Source: Chitinophagaceae bacterium (GTDB lineage Bacteria; Bacteroidota; Bacteroidia; Chitinophagales; Chitinophagaceae). Taken from it: a stretch of 6,362 bases of DNA. The notes beneath the pieces are model-generated. The model was not told the origin of the DNA. It did not search any database and worked only from the letters and a program-made list of their open reading frames with translations. A program made the position numbers and the translations under genes. Position 1 is the first letter of the stretch. Each line of letters opens with the position of its first letter. Location: positions 1 to 6,362 of the forward strand of contig JAGKWS010000152.1 in the NCBI GenBank assembly GCA_021151685.1, in the 5' to 3' direction. Below, piece by piece: positions 1 to 5,421 of this stretch.

Positions 1-90
1 AGATGAGTGTGTATGAAGTTTTCTTTTTCTATATAGGCATTCAATATGCCTTATTATACATGCCAACTAAGCCCAAAAGGAAGTATTGGT

Positions 91-135
91 AAAAGAAAAA
101 CGGAGAGCACATCGCTTTCGCTTTGCTGCTCTCCG
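91..135 (-). terminator. Intrinsic terminator of the tRNA-Leu gene
   Basis: A perfect 9-bp inverted repeat (101-109 with 127-135, arm CGGAGAGCA) encloses a 17-nt loop that contains GCGAAAGC, a possible inner GAAA-capped hairpin. Read on the minus strand the stem is followed directly by TTTTTCTTTT (100 down to 91), the layout of a Rho-independent terminator. It lies 10 nt beyond the CCA end of the tRNA gene, so it most likely ends that transcript. Confidence 0.85.
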
Positions 136-144
136 CTCTTACTT

Positions 145-229
145 TGGTGCGGGTGGAGGGACTCGAACCCCCAAGCCTCACAGCACCAGATCCTAAGTCT
201 GGCGTGTCTACCAATTTCACCACACCCGC
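145..229 (-). tRNA. tRNA-Leu, anticodon UAG, CCA end encoded
   Basis: Read on the minus strand this is an 85-nt class II tRNA. The acceptor stem GCGGGTG pairs with CACCCGC over 7 bp, followed by discriminator A and an encoded CCA (147-145). The D-arm contains the AATTGGTAGAC segment. The anticodon stem CCAGA/TCTGG holds loop CTTAGGA, giving anticodon UAG (plus-strand positions 193-195), which reads CUA and by wobble CUG. A long variable arm (about TGCTGTGAGGCTT) precedes the T-arm with GGTTCGAGTCC. The long variable arm together with this anticodon identifies leucine. It sits alone, with its own promoter at 241-273 and terminator at 91-135, so it appears to be a monocistronic tRNA unit. Confidence 0.97.
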
Positions 230-240
230 TTTTGGGACGG

Positions 241-273
241 CAAAGGTACACGAAATACTGAACGAACCTACAA
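241..273 (-). promoter_or_regulatory. Bacteroidota-type promoter of tRNA-Leu
   Basis: On the minus strand TACCTTTG (248-241) is a perfect TAnnTTTG -7 box. TTG (273-271) lies 22 bp upstream at the -33 position. An A-rich tract further upstream (292-284 on the minus strand) could act as an UP element. The -7 box ends 11 nt before the mature tRNA 5' end, leaving room for a short 5' leader. Confidence 0.75.
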
Positions 274-322
274 CTATCGTAAATATTTTTTTTATAGCCC
301 ATGCCTATAGCCATATACAACA

Positions 323-346
323 GAAGCCGGGCATATACCCGGCTTC
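323..346 (-). terminator. Hairpin downstream of the small basic protein gene
   Basis: A perfect 9-bp inverted repeat (323-331 with 338-346, arm GAAGCCGGG) has a 6-nt loop and begins 31 nt past the stop codon of the minus-strand gene at 378-611. The minus-strand 3' flank lacks a clean T run, so it may be a weak terminator or a 3'-end stabilising stem-loop rather than a classical intrinsic terminator. Confidence 0.5.
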
Positions 347-377
347 CTGTTATTGTTTGCATTTAGTGGCTTCAATA

Positions 378-611
378 CTAATACCTGTACCGCCCACGGT
401 GCCTGTACGGGCGGGGGCCATAGTGTTTACGACCCCAAATATTCATCCGTGGCTTCACGGTGTGCCGGGCACCAAAGTGGCGGTGCGTACGGTAAGACCC
501 GTTTTTCGGGGTCATGGTATGTGCATTCCTACCGGCATACCGCATGCGGCAACTGGTCATGCCTATTACCACCCAAAGGCAGGCAAATAGAACGAGTAAG
601 AATCTTTTCAT
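378..611 (-). CDS. Small Arg/His/Tyr-rich putative lipoprotein, function unknown
   Basis: This encodes a 77-residue protein I do not recognise. Residues 1-20 form an export signal: MKR, then a hydrophobic core LLVLFACLWVVIGM. TSC at 19-21 gives a lipobox-like site with Cys21 as the candidate lipidated residue, although Met at -3 is not ideal. The mature part (22-77) has 13 Arg, 6 His and 3 Lys. No Asp or Glu occurs anywhere in the protein, and Gly and Tyr are frequent, with an RxYRHRGRYRY-like tail. Such a strongly cationic, low-complexity exported peptide could bind anionic surface polymers, but that is inference. The ATG at 611-609 is the natural start because the signal peptide follows it. 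It has a promoter candidate at 644-672 and a hairpin after the stop. The opposite strand is also open here, but that product shows no protein-like features. Confidence 0.7.
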   Translation of the reverse strand: MKRFLLVLFACLWVVIGMTSCRMRYAGRNAHTMTPKNGSYRTHRHFGARHTVKPRMNIWGRKHYGPRPYRHRGRYRY

Positions 612-643
612 CGGCTAATACTTTACGTAGCTGGGTAAAGATA

Positions 644-672
644 TAAAAGTATTCTTTTCAGAGTACTACAAA
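644..672 (-). promoter_or_regulatory. Candidate promoter of the small basic protein gene
   Basis: On the minus strand TTTG (672-669) and TACTTTTA (651-644) are separated by 17 bp. The second element matches TAnnTTTG at seven of eight positions. The start codon lies 32 nt beyond it. The imperfect -7 box makes this a moderate call. Confidence 0.4.
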
Positions 673-704
673 AATGCATCCTGTACGGCTACTGTACTTT
701 TATT

Positions 705-717
705 GGGGCTATGCCCC
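705..717 (-). terminator. Short hairpin after the DUF5606 gene
   Basis: GGGGC (705-709) pairs with GCCCC (713-717) across a 3-nt loop, 10 nt past the stop codon of the minus-strand gene at 728-1159. The stem is only 5 bp and the minus-strand flank reads AATAAAAG rather than a T run. The position fits a weak terminator, but the sequence alone does not prove one. Confidence 0.25.
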
Positions 718-727
718 GTATACGGCT

Positions 728-1159
728 TTAGCCAGCGTTTTCTTCTGTAGCGTCTTCGGTCATTTCTGCTTCTTCCTTCAGCAAGTCGTTGCTCTTCAGA
801 ATCTCGAACCACTTCAGCATCTTCTTCATGTCGCTCACATATACCCTGTCTTCATCAAACTCGGGAAATATGCCCTTGAAGTAAGCCTTGATAGCAGCGT
901 TGTCATTTATCTTCACTGCCGATGGGGCATTGGTAGCTTCGTTCTCCAGCATTTTCATAAACACAAGGTGCAGGCGCACGTTGTCGCCTGTGGTGTACAC
1001 CTCTATGCTCTCCAGCGGGGTTACGTTGTGCTGGCGTGCAGATATAAAACGGGTAGTCTTATCGGCTACATTGCGCACAATAGCTCCGTCGGCCTTGGTG
1101 GCCATTAGTTGGTACAATCCGCTGAGGCCTGTTACCGCAACAATCTCTCTGTATTCCAT
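728..1159 (-). CDS. DUF5606 family protein
   Basis: This is a 143-residue soluble protein with no signal peptide or membrane segment. I recognise it as the Bacteroidota family DUF5606, whose biochemical role is not established to my knowledge. Family-typical segments are EIVAVTGLSGLYQL (about 5-18), LESIEVYTTGDNVRL (49-63) and a C-terminal part with YFKGIFPEFDEDRVYVSDMK (93-112) followed by a helix KWFEIL. The last 15 residues are an acidic, probably disordered tail (EEAEMTEDATEE). Length and order fit the family, so the gene looks intact. The ATG at 1159-1157 is supported by MEYREIVAVTG matching the family N-terminus and by a perfect promoter box 22 nt upstream. It is divergently oriented from dcd and shares a 215-bp intergenic region with it. 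The downstream small-protein gene has its own promoter candidate, so an operon is not required. Confidence 0.9.
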   Translation of the reverse strand: MEYREIVAVTGLSGLYQLMATKADGAIVRNVADKTTRFISARQHNVTPLESIEVYTTGDNVRLHLVFMKMLENEATNAPSAVKINDNAAIKAYFKGIFPEFDEDRVYVSDMKKMLKWFEILKSNDLLKEEAEMTEDATEENAG

Positions 1160-1181
1160 ATTCTGTTTTTGTAAAGGGTGG

Positions 1182-1214
1182 CAAAAATATCAATTTTATC
1201 TCTAAGACATACAA
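1182..1214 (-). promoter_or_regulatory. Bacteroidota-type promoter of the DUF5606 gene
   Basis: On the minus strand TATTTTTG (1189-1182) is a perfect TAnnTTTG -7 box, with TTG (1214-1212) 22 bp upstream, the same spacing as at the tRNA-Leu promoter. The ATG is 22 nt past the box, predicting a 5' leader of only about 15 nt. There is no obvious Shine-Dalgarno sequence in that leader. Confidence 0.7.
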
Positions 1215-1362
1215 GATAAATTTGGCAATATGACAGCACCAAACAATGGTAGGGTTGGGTAGGCATCTTCAATACACCAAAATGCACGCCCAACGCCGTA
1301 TGTAAAGGAAAAACATAGGCCCCTAATGTACCTGGCATGGCACGTACACACGTAGAATATAA

Positions 1363-1370
1363 TATATTTG
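1363..1370 (+). promoter_or_regulatory. -7 box for dcd, predicting a near-leaderless transcript
   Basis: TATATTTG is a perfect TAnnTTTG match and ends only 4 nt before the dcd ATG at 1375. Transcription from such a box normally begins a few bases downstream, so the mRNA would start at or within a base or two of the start codon. A good TTG -33 box is missing; TGG at 1338-1340 sits at the 22-bp spacing. Confidence 0.55.
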
Positions 1371-1374
1371 CGCC

Positions 1375-1911
1375 ATGATACTCTCTGACAAAAAGATACT
1401 GGAAGAAATAGAAAAGGGCACTATAGTTATAGAACCATTCGACAGGGTGAATCTTGGTTCCAACTCTTACGATGTGCACTTGGGAAGGTATCTGGCCATG
1501 TATAACGATACCCTGCTGGATGCCCGTAAGCACAACCAGATTACCCACTTCGAGATACCAGATGAGGGTTATGTACTGCAGCCCAACATGCTGTACCTGG
1601 GCGTAACGCTGGAGTATACCGAGACGCATGCCCATGTGCCGTTTCTGGAAGGCAAATCGTCTACCGGCAGGCTGGGTATAGACATACATGCCACAGCCGG
1701 CAAGGGCGATGTGGGCTTCTGCAACGCATGGACTTTGGAGATATCTTGCGTGCAGCCGGTACGCATCTATGCGGGTATGCCCATAGGGCAGCTCATATAC
1801 TTCCCGGTAGATGGCGAGGTGCTGAACAAGTATAACAGTAAAGACAATGCCAAGTATACCGGCCGCACCAACCGCCCGGTAGAAAGCATGATGTGGAAAA
1901 ACAAATTCTGA
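1375..1911 (+). CDS. dcd: dCTP deaminase
   Basis: The 178-residue product is a member of the trimeric dUTPase/Dcd fold. It hydrolyses dCTP to dUTP and ammonia in the cytoplasm, feeding dUTP to dUTPase and dTMP synthesis. The N-terminus MILSDKKILEEIEKG is family-typical and fixes the start. The active-site loop GKSSTGRLG (93-101) aligns with E. coli GRSSLARLG at a constant offset of 16 residues. This places Ser95 and Arg99 at the Ser111/Arg115 positions and Glu122 (in TLEI) at the catalytic Glu138 position. His105-Ala106-Thr107-Ala108 corresponds to the HVTA segment involved in dTTP feedback. The C-terminal YNSKDNAKY (153-161) matches the nucleotide-covering tail. I cannot tell from sequence alone whether it also has dUTPase activity. 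cdsA begins 22 nt downstream and no terminator intervenes, so the two are probably cotranscribed. Confidence 0.95.
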   Translation: MILSDKKILEEIEKGTIVIEPFDRVNLGSNSYDVHLGRYLAMYNDTLLDARKHNQITHFEIPDEGYVLQPNMLYLGVTLEYTETHAHVPFLEGKSSTGRLGIDIHATAGKGDVGFCNAWTLEISCVQPVRIYAGMPIGQLIYFPVDGEVLNKYNSKDNAKYTGRTNRPVESMMWKNKF

Positions 1912-1933
1912 GAACCCATAAAATGTATTGCCT

Positions 1934-2767
1934 ATGGCACTGAACATGCCCACCTTTTATAAGCGTACGGGTAGCGCAATAGTATTTGGTGCCGTAATGC
2001 TTACCGGCCTGCTGTGGCAGAACGAGTGGGTATTTCCCGTATTGGTATGCCTGATTGGGGTATTGTGCCTGCGCGACTATATGCGCCTGATGCAAAAAAT
2101 AGATACCACCAGTTACTGGCCAGCATGGGTGCCCTATGTGTTCTACGTGCTGTCGCCCATGCTGACGATGGTGTTTGCCGGGCCCACAGAACCCCATTTG
2201 CAGGGGGGGCTGTGGAGCCTGTTTAAGTGCCTTCCGCTATTGGTGCCCGTAATGTTTATGGTGGGTGCGTTGTACCCCCGTACGTCGTTTATGGCCATGA
2301 TACAGGCAACGGGTGGTCTCTTTTACATTACCATACCCATGATTCTGTTGGGGCTGATGCGCCAAAGCGACTTTGTATTGCCAATAGCCCTTATAGCCAT
2401 GATATGGATAAACGACACTATGGCCTATATAGTGGGCTCGTTTATAGGTAAAACACCGTTCTCGCCCATATCGCCCAAGAAGACATGGGAAGGTACGGCT
2501 GGTGGTGCCTTACTGACGGTGATAGCAGCCGTGGTGTATGGTATGCTGAGCCATACATGGCGGGTGGTAGACTGGATAGCCTTGTCGGTACTTACGGCTG
2601 TGGCCGGTACCCTTGGCGACCTGCTGGAAAGTAAGCTGAAACGTATAGCCGGTGTAAAAGACAGTGGTAATATGATGCCGGGCCATGGCGGTGCATTAGA
2701 CCGTTTCGACTCGTTGATAGTGGCTGCACCAGTGGTATATGTATATGTAACATGGTTTATGAGTTAG
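1934..2767 (+). CDS. cdsA: Phosphatidate cytidylyltransferase (CDP-diacylglycerol synthase)
   Basis: This integral membrane enzyme makes CDP-diacylglycerol from CTP and phosphatidic acid, the branch point for bacterial phospholipid synthesis. With the ATG at 1934 it has 277 residues and several hydrophobic helices, for example about 13-28, 32-47, 65-82, 98-113, 127-142, 148-160, 189-206, 212-226 and 261-276. Conserved motifs are WINDTMAY (158-165), SPKKTWEG (180-187), GDLLESKLKR (228-237) and the CdsA signature from Ser233 to Asp259, including KDSG (242-245), HGG (251-253) and DRFD (256-259). Two signature positions deviate conservatively: Met248 for L/I/F and Ala254 for a larger aliphatic. 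ATGs at 1934 and 1946 and a TTG at 1928 are all in frame; I prefer 1934, but 1946 (273 residues, MPTFYKRTGSA) is plausible because the conserved region starts after it. It follows dcd in a likely operon and is closed by a strong terminator. Confidence 0.93.
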   Translation: MALNMPTFYKRTGSAIVFGAVMLTGLLWQNEWVFPVLVCLIGVLCLRDYMRLMQKIDTTSYWPAWVPYVFYVLSPMLTMVFAGPTEPHLQGGLWSLFKCLPLLVPVMFMVGALYPRTSFMAMIQATGGLFYITIPMILLGLMRQSDFVLPIALIAMIWINDTMAYIVGSFIGKTPFSPISPKKTWEGTAGGALLTVIAAVVYGMLSHTWRVVDWIALSVLTAVAGTLGDLLESKLKRIAGVKDSGNMMPGHGGALDRFDSLIVAAPVVYVYVTWFMS

Positions 2768-2794
2768 TTATATTTCTGTTGTTCTAATGCATTG

Positions 2795-2817
2795 GCCCGG
2801 TATTGCCGGGCTTTTTT
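2795..2817 (+). terminator. Intrinsic terminator of the dcd-cdsA transcript
   Basis: GCCCGG (2795-2800) pairs with CCGGGC (2806-2811) over 6 bp with a 5-nt loop and is followed directly by six T residues (2812-2817). It lies 27 nt after the cdsA stop codon, in the right orientation to end the operon. Confidence 0.85.
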
Positions 2818-2894
2818 GTGCCCCAATATAACCGTGTGCCATTATTGTATACTGGCCAATATCGCTTGATAAACTGGTGTATGTGCCAAAAGAG

Positions 2895-2931
2895 GAGCGT
2901 CCCGCTTGCTTCGGGACGCTCTGGTTTTTTT
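2895..2931. terminator. Probable bidirectional terminator between convergent genes
   Basis: A perfect 10-bp inverted repeat (2895-2904 with 2912-2921, arm GAGCGTCCCG) has a 7-nt loop. On the plus strand it is followed after TGG by seven T residues (2925-2931). On the minus strand the 3' flank is CTCTTTTGG, giving four T residues. It lies 26 nt past the stop of the minus-strand delta-60 gene and about 80 nt past the cdsA terminator. It can therefore stop the delta-60 transcript and catch read-through from cdsA. Confidence 0.75.
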
Positions 2932-2947
2932 GGTGACAGGTAATGGA

Positions 2948-4564
2948 TTAGTATACAAATTTGATCTGTTGTTTGCCAGTTTCGGTTTGTACCGACAGTA
3001 TGTACATGCCGGGTGCCATACCGCCGGGCAAGGACAACATGTTGGTGCCGTTGCCGGCAAGCATGGTGGCATTGTAGGTCTTTAGTATGCGGCCATCAAT
3101 AGTGGTAATGATAGCACTTGCTTGTGTGCCCGGTGCTATGCCGCTTACATAGGCATAGTCACCCGATACCCATGCCTTGAAGCCTGCATCTGCTGTTTGT
3201 CCTACGGCCACTGGTGCAGCATCGCCATTGATGCGCATGAGCAGGGGATGTGCATTGCCCGCCCCCATTATGAGCACCTTATTGTCGGGCTGCGTATACA
3301 TGCGGTAAGGTTTCTCGTAATTGTCGTTATTGATGTGGCCGGTAGTGTTTACTATACCACCTGCAGCAAATTGGGTATTGGCACCACCTGCAGCATTGTA
3401 GGCAAAGTACTCGCTACGCCAGTCCATAAAGCCCACAGTGTATATGCAAGATTTGTATACCTTACCATAGCTTGTAACTGCTGTGGCACCTTCGCTCCAG
3501 GTAATGGCACTGGCGGGTATAGTGCTTATTACGTTGCCTCCTGTACCAAATGAGGCATCGGGCAGGCCGGTGTTGGTGAGGTGTGTGGTGAAGTAGCGAC
3601 GGGTACCAGCCAGAAATTTCTCGGTAATACCGCTGATATAAACACTACCATCGGCACCAATGGCTATGTTGCTGGCGGTTTGGTCTTCATTGTCTATATT
3701 GATAAAGGTAACACCACCTGTGCCAAATGTGGCATCGGGGGTACCATCCAGGTTGTACCGGGCAACAAAGACATCTTGATAGTTGGCCATATGGCTGCGA
3801 CGATAGCAGTGACCTGTAACCACCAGCTTGCCATTGGGGGCAAATGCAAGTTCACGGGCCAGATTGACGTAGCCAAATGTATTGGTATCAAGCGCAATGG
3901 CTTTAACACCACCTGTACCGTAAGTGGTGGCAATCTGTCCGTTTTTGGTGGTTTTGGCAATCAATACCGTATCATAGGGGGCGGCGTATAGTGCGCGGGT
4001 ATTGCTGGCAAAGTACAGGCCGCCCTCACCTGCATCGTGCACATCATAAATGTAGTCGGCCTTTTGAGGGGCAGTACCCAAACTCAGGTTTAGCTGGCCA
4101 TTGGTGGGGCTACTGTTGCCAAAAGAGGCATCTACCTCGCCGTTGGCCTTCAGCTTCATGTTGATGTTGGCGCGGAAGGTGAGCAGAATGCCATTGTCGG
4201 CAGTTTGCTTGATGAGCGAGGCATTGGTTTCGCAAAGTTTGCCACCTATTTGCCACACTCCGGGTACCTCTGTTGGGAAGGGGTTGTAGAACTTGTGCCC
4301 TTCACCCCCCATAAAGGTGTTGTCTACAGAGCCATCGGCATTCAGACGAATGACGTAGGTGTAAGAGCTACTACCGTATAGGCAAAGAATCTTACCATCG
4401 CGCTGGGTAGTAAGGTCTATGACGTTGTAGGCGGGCAAAAAATCGAGATTGGCAATGCCGTTGACACCAAAGGTAGAGTCGAACGGAAGAGATTGGGCGA
4501 AAGCAGTGGCACCGCTAACGGAAAGTGCTGCAGAGAGCAATAATGCTGGTAATAATTTTGGCAT
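2948..4564 (-). CDS. Secreted delta-60 repeat protein with T9SS C-terminal sorting domain
   Basis: The 538-residue product begins with a Sec signal peptide (1-23, cleavage after TAFA, before Gln24). The body carries seven copies of the delta-60 motif (consensus roughly D-x-T/S-F-G-x-G-G) at about 28, 80, 144, 211, 276, 335 and 396. The clearest are PDATFGTGG (276-284) and PDASFGTGG (335-343); spacing is 52 to 67 residues. Strands such as RLNADGSV and ARYNLDG precede several copies. Residues about 455-538 form a T9SS type A sorting domain: TIDGRILKTY (488-497), APGMYILSV (517-525), then GKQQIKFVY at the end. T9SS proteins are exported to the periplasm, moved across the outer membrane, and released or anchored with removal of this domain. 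Substrate and function are unknown. The ATG at 4564-4562 directly precedes the signal peptide. No matching -7 box was found upstream. It is convergent with cdsA and appears monocistronic. Confidence 0.92.
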   Translation of the reverse strand: MPKLLPALLLSAALSVSGATAFAQSLPFDSTFGVNGIANLDFLPAYNVIDLTTQRDGKILCLYGSSSYTYVIRLNADGSVDNTFMGGEGHKFYNPFPTEVPGVWQIGGKLCETNASLIKQTADNGILLTFRANINMKLKANGEVDASFGNSSPTNGQLNLSLGTAPQKADYIYDVHDAGEGGLYFASNTRALYAAPYDTVLIAKTTKNGQIATTYGTGGVKAIALDTNTFGYVNLARELAFAPNGKLVVTGHCYRRSHMANYQDVFVARYNLDGTPDATFGTGGVTFINIDNEDQTASNIAIGADGSVYISGITEKFLAGTRRYFTTHLTNTGLPDASFGTGGNVISTIPASAITWSEGATAVTSYGKVYKSCIYTVGFMDWRSEYFAYNAAGGANTQFAAGGIVNTTGHINNDNYEKPYRMYTQPDNKVLIMGAGNAHPLLMRINGDAAPVAVGQTADAGFKAWVSGDYAYVSGIAPGTQASAIITTIDGRILKTYNATMLAGNGTNMLSLPGGMAPGMYILSVQTETGKQQIKFVY

Positions 4565-5259
4565 GGTATCGGAGATTAGTATAGTATTAAGACAGTATGT
4601 GTGTGGTTTTGGTTGGCAAGCAAAATGACAGGGTGGTGTAGCAGCGGTAAATTAATAATGGTAAACTTTATATTTCTATAGTGTTATAAACTATGAGTTA
4701 TAAAATTTTTTTTTGGGTAAGTTTCATTTGGGACTAAAGATGTTGCGGAATGGGGTATAATGGGAAATGAGAGCGAGAAAGAGAACGAAGAGAGAGCGAA
4801 GAGTGCAGGTGATTTTGATGCATGAAGGTGCACATTTACTGCCAGCCAGCCAATTGCAGCCTACATGGTATTGCCTGCAGACAGTATGATAGCCTGTGTG
4901 GTGCATATGATGTAACTGCAAACGCCCGCCGGGTGCGGTTTTGGTGAGAATAGTACCGATGAAAATGAAACTGGAGGGAAACGGGTTATCTTGTTTGCTA
5001 TAGACCAAACCAAAGGCATTCTCTTACTATTGAGGGTTAGTGACAAGGGTAACGGAGATTGTGCCGAATTAGGGTACAGAAATACAATCAGCGTTATTGT
5101 GCTGATAGTGGGCAAGCACTCTGCAAGAGACTTGCCAAAAGTCAAGACAAGACCCTTGTACTACGCTACAATTATTGGTAGGTTTTTCGATATTGTCTGA
5201 TGGTGTTTTTTTGATTTTTTTATTTCATCGTTTGTTTAAATTTCATTCATTTAGTTATT
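4565..5259. other. Long intergenic region with no convincing gene
   Basis: This is the main gene-free stretch, continuing to 5421. It separates the divergent delta-60 and PAS genes. Visible items are an AT-rich imperfect inverted repeat TTATAAACT/AGTTATAA (4684-4703) followed by nine T residues, a purine-rich GA tract (4762-4803) with repeated GAGAGCGA, and T-rich sequence after 5200. Open frames exist on both strands. One runs from 4916 to 5200 on the plus strand without an ATG start; two minus-strand frames span 4724-5145. None has a recognisable domain, a good start or a promoter. The plus-strand frame contains AIDQTKG and ELGYRNT, faintly like RCC1 repeats, too weak to call. It could be regulatory DNA, an unrecognised small RNA, or the remains of a decayed gene. 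Confidence 0.5.
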
Positions 5260-5267
5260 TATATTTG
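5260..5267 (+). promoter_or_regulatory. Candidate -7 box for the PAS gene
   Basis: TATATTTG is a perfect TAnnTTTG match and identical to the box before dcd. The nearest TTTG upstream (5231-5234) is 25 bp away, a little longer than the usual -33/-7 spacing. It would give a 5' leader of roughly 120 to 150 nt. An alternative is TCGTTTTG (5291-5298, seven of eight) with TTTG at 5264-5267 as its -33 box, 23 bp upstream. Confidence 0.4.
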
Positions 5268-5301
5268 GCTGACGTACAACTTTTTTGTTTTCGTTTTGAG
5301 G

Positions 5302-5325
5302 AGTGTTATTACATAAAATAACGTT
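5302..5325 (+). promoter_or_regulatory. Stem-loop in the presumed PAS mRNA leader
   Basis: GTTATT (5305-5310) pairs with AATAAC (5317-5322) across a 6-nt loop. Two G-T pairs and an A-T pair extend the stem to 9 bp. Identical TCGTTTTG octamers flank it at 5291-5298 and 5327-5334. It could be an RNA structure in the leader or a protein-binding palindrome; the sequence does not decide between these. Confidence 0.3.
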
Positions 5326-5421
5326 CTCGTTTTGCTGAAACTAAATTTCATAATTACACAGGCTGTTTTGACGGGCTTTTAATACCCAACATGGAGCCTT
5401 ATAAAAAAAGAACCGTCAATT

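Noticed and set aside
35..51. Short inverted repeat AGGCAT/ATGCCT with a 5-nt loop near the left edge
   Set aside because: The 6-bp stem is not followed by a T run on either strand, and no gene is visible beside it in the window.
41..362. Open frames of 60 to 102 codons over the tRNA-Leu gene on both strands
   Set aside because: They run through a functional tRNA and its terminator and promoter. The apparent peptides are translations of RNA-gene sequence.
674..1108. A 144-codon plus-strand frame antisense to the DUF5606 gene
   Set aside because: The minus-strand frame has clear family similarity and a perfect promoter. This one is rich in Val, His, Leu and Cys with no domain pattern.
1928..1933. 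TTG at 1928 as the cdsA start
   Set aside because: An ATG two codons later gives essentially the same protein, and no sequence signal favours the rarer codon.
1132..1953. A 273-codon open frame on the minus strand, antisense to dcd and reaching into the DUF5606 start
   Set aside because: It is the mirror of a well-identified dcd gene, its product has no recognisable domain, and it would overlap both neighbouring genes. It is best explained by the codon usage of dcd.
3122..3991. Plus-strand frames of 136 to 143 codons inside the delta-60 gene
   Set aside because: Shadows of a repetitive coding sequence; the Cys/Gly/Thr-rich products reflect antisense of the delta-60 repeats.
4756..4761. TATAAT resembling a sigma-70 -10 box, followed by a 21-codon frame at 4760
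   Set aside because: There is no -35 partner, the phylum uses TAnnTTTG instead, and the short frame merely translates the GA-rich tract.
4724..5145. Two overlapping 94-codon minus-strand frames in the intergenic region
   Set aside because: No domain, signal or promoter box. They overlap each other in different frames, and the composition (rich in Pro, Ser, Thr, Ile and Leu) is typical of chance antisense frames.
4991..5200. A 69-codon plus-strand frame starting with TTG
   Set aside because: The TTG start has no supporting promoter, and the frame is open further upstream to 4916 without any ATG. The similarity to RCC1 repeats is too faint to annotate a gene.
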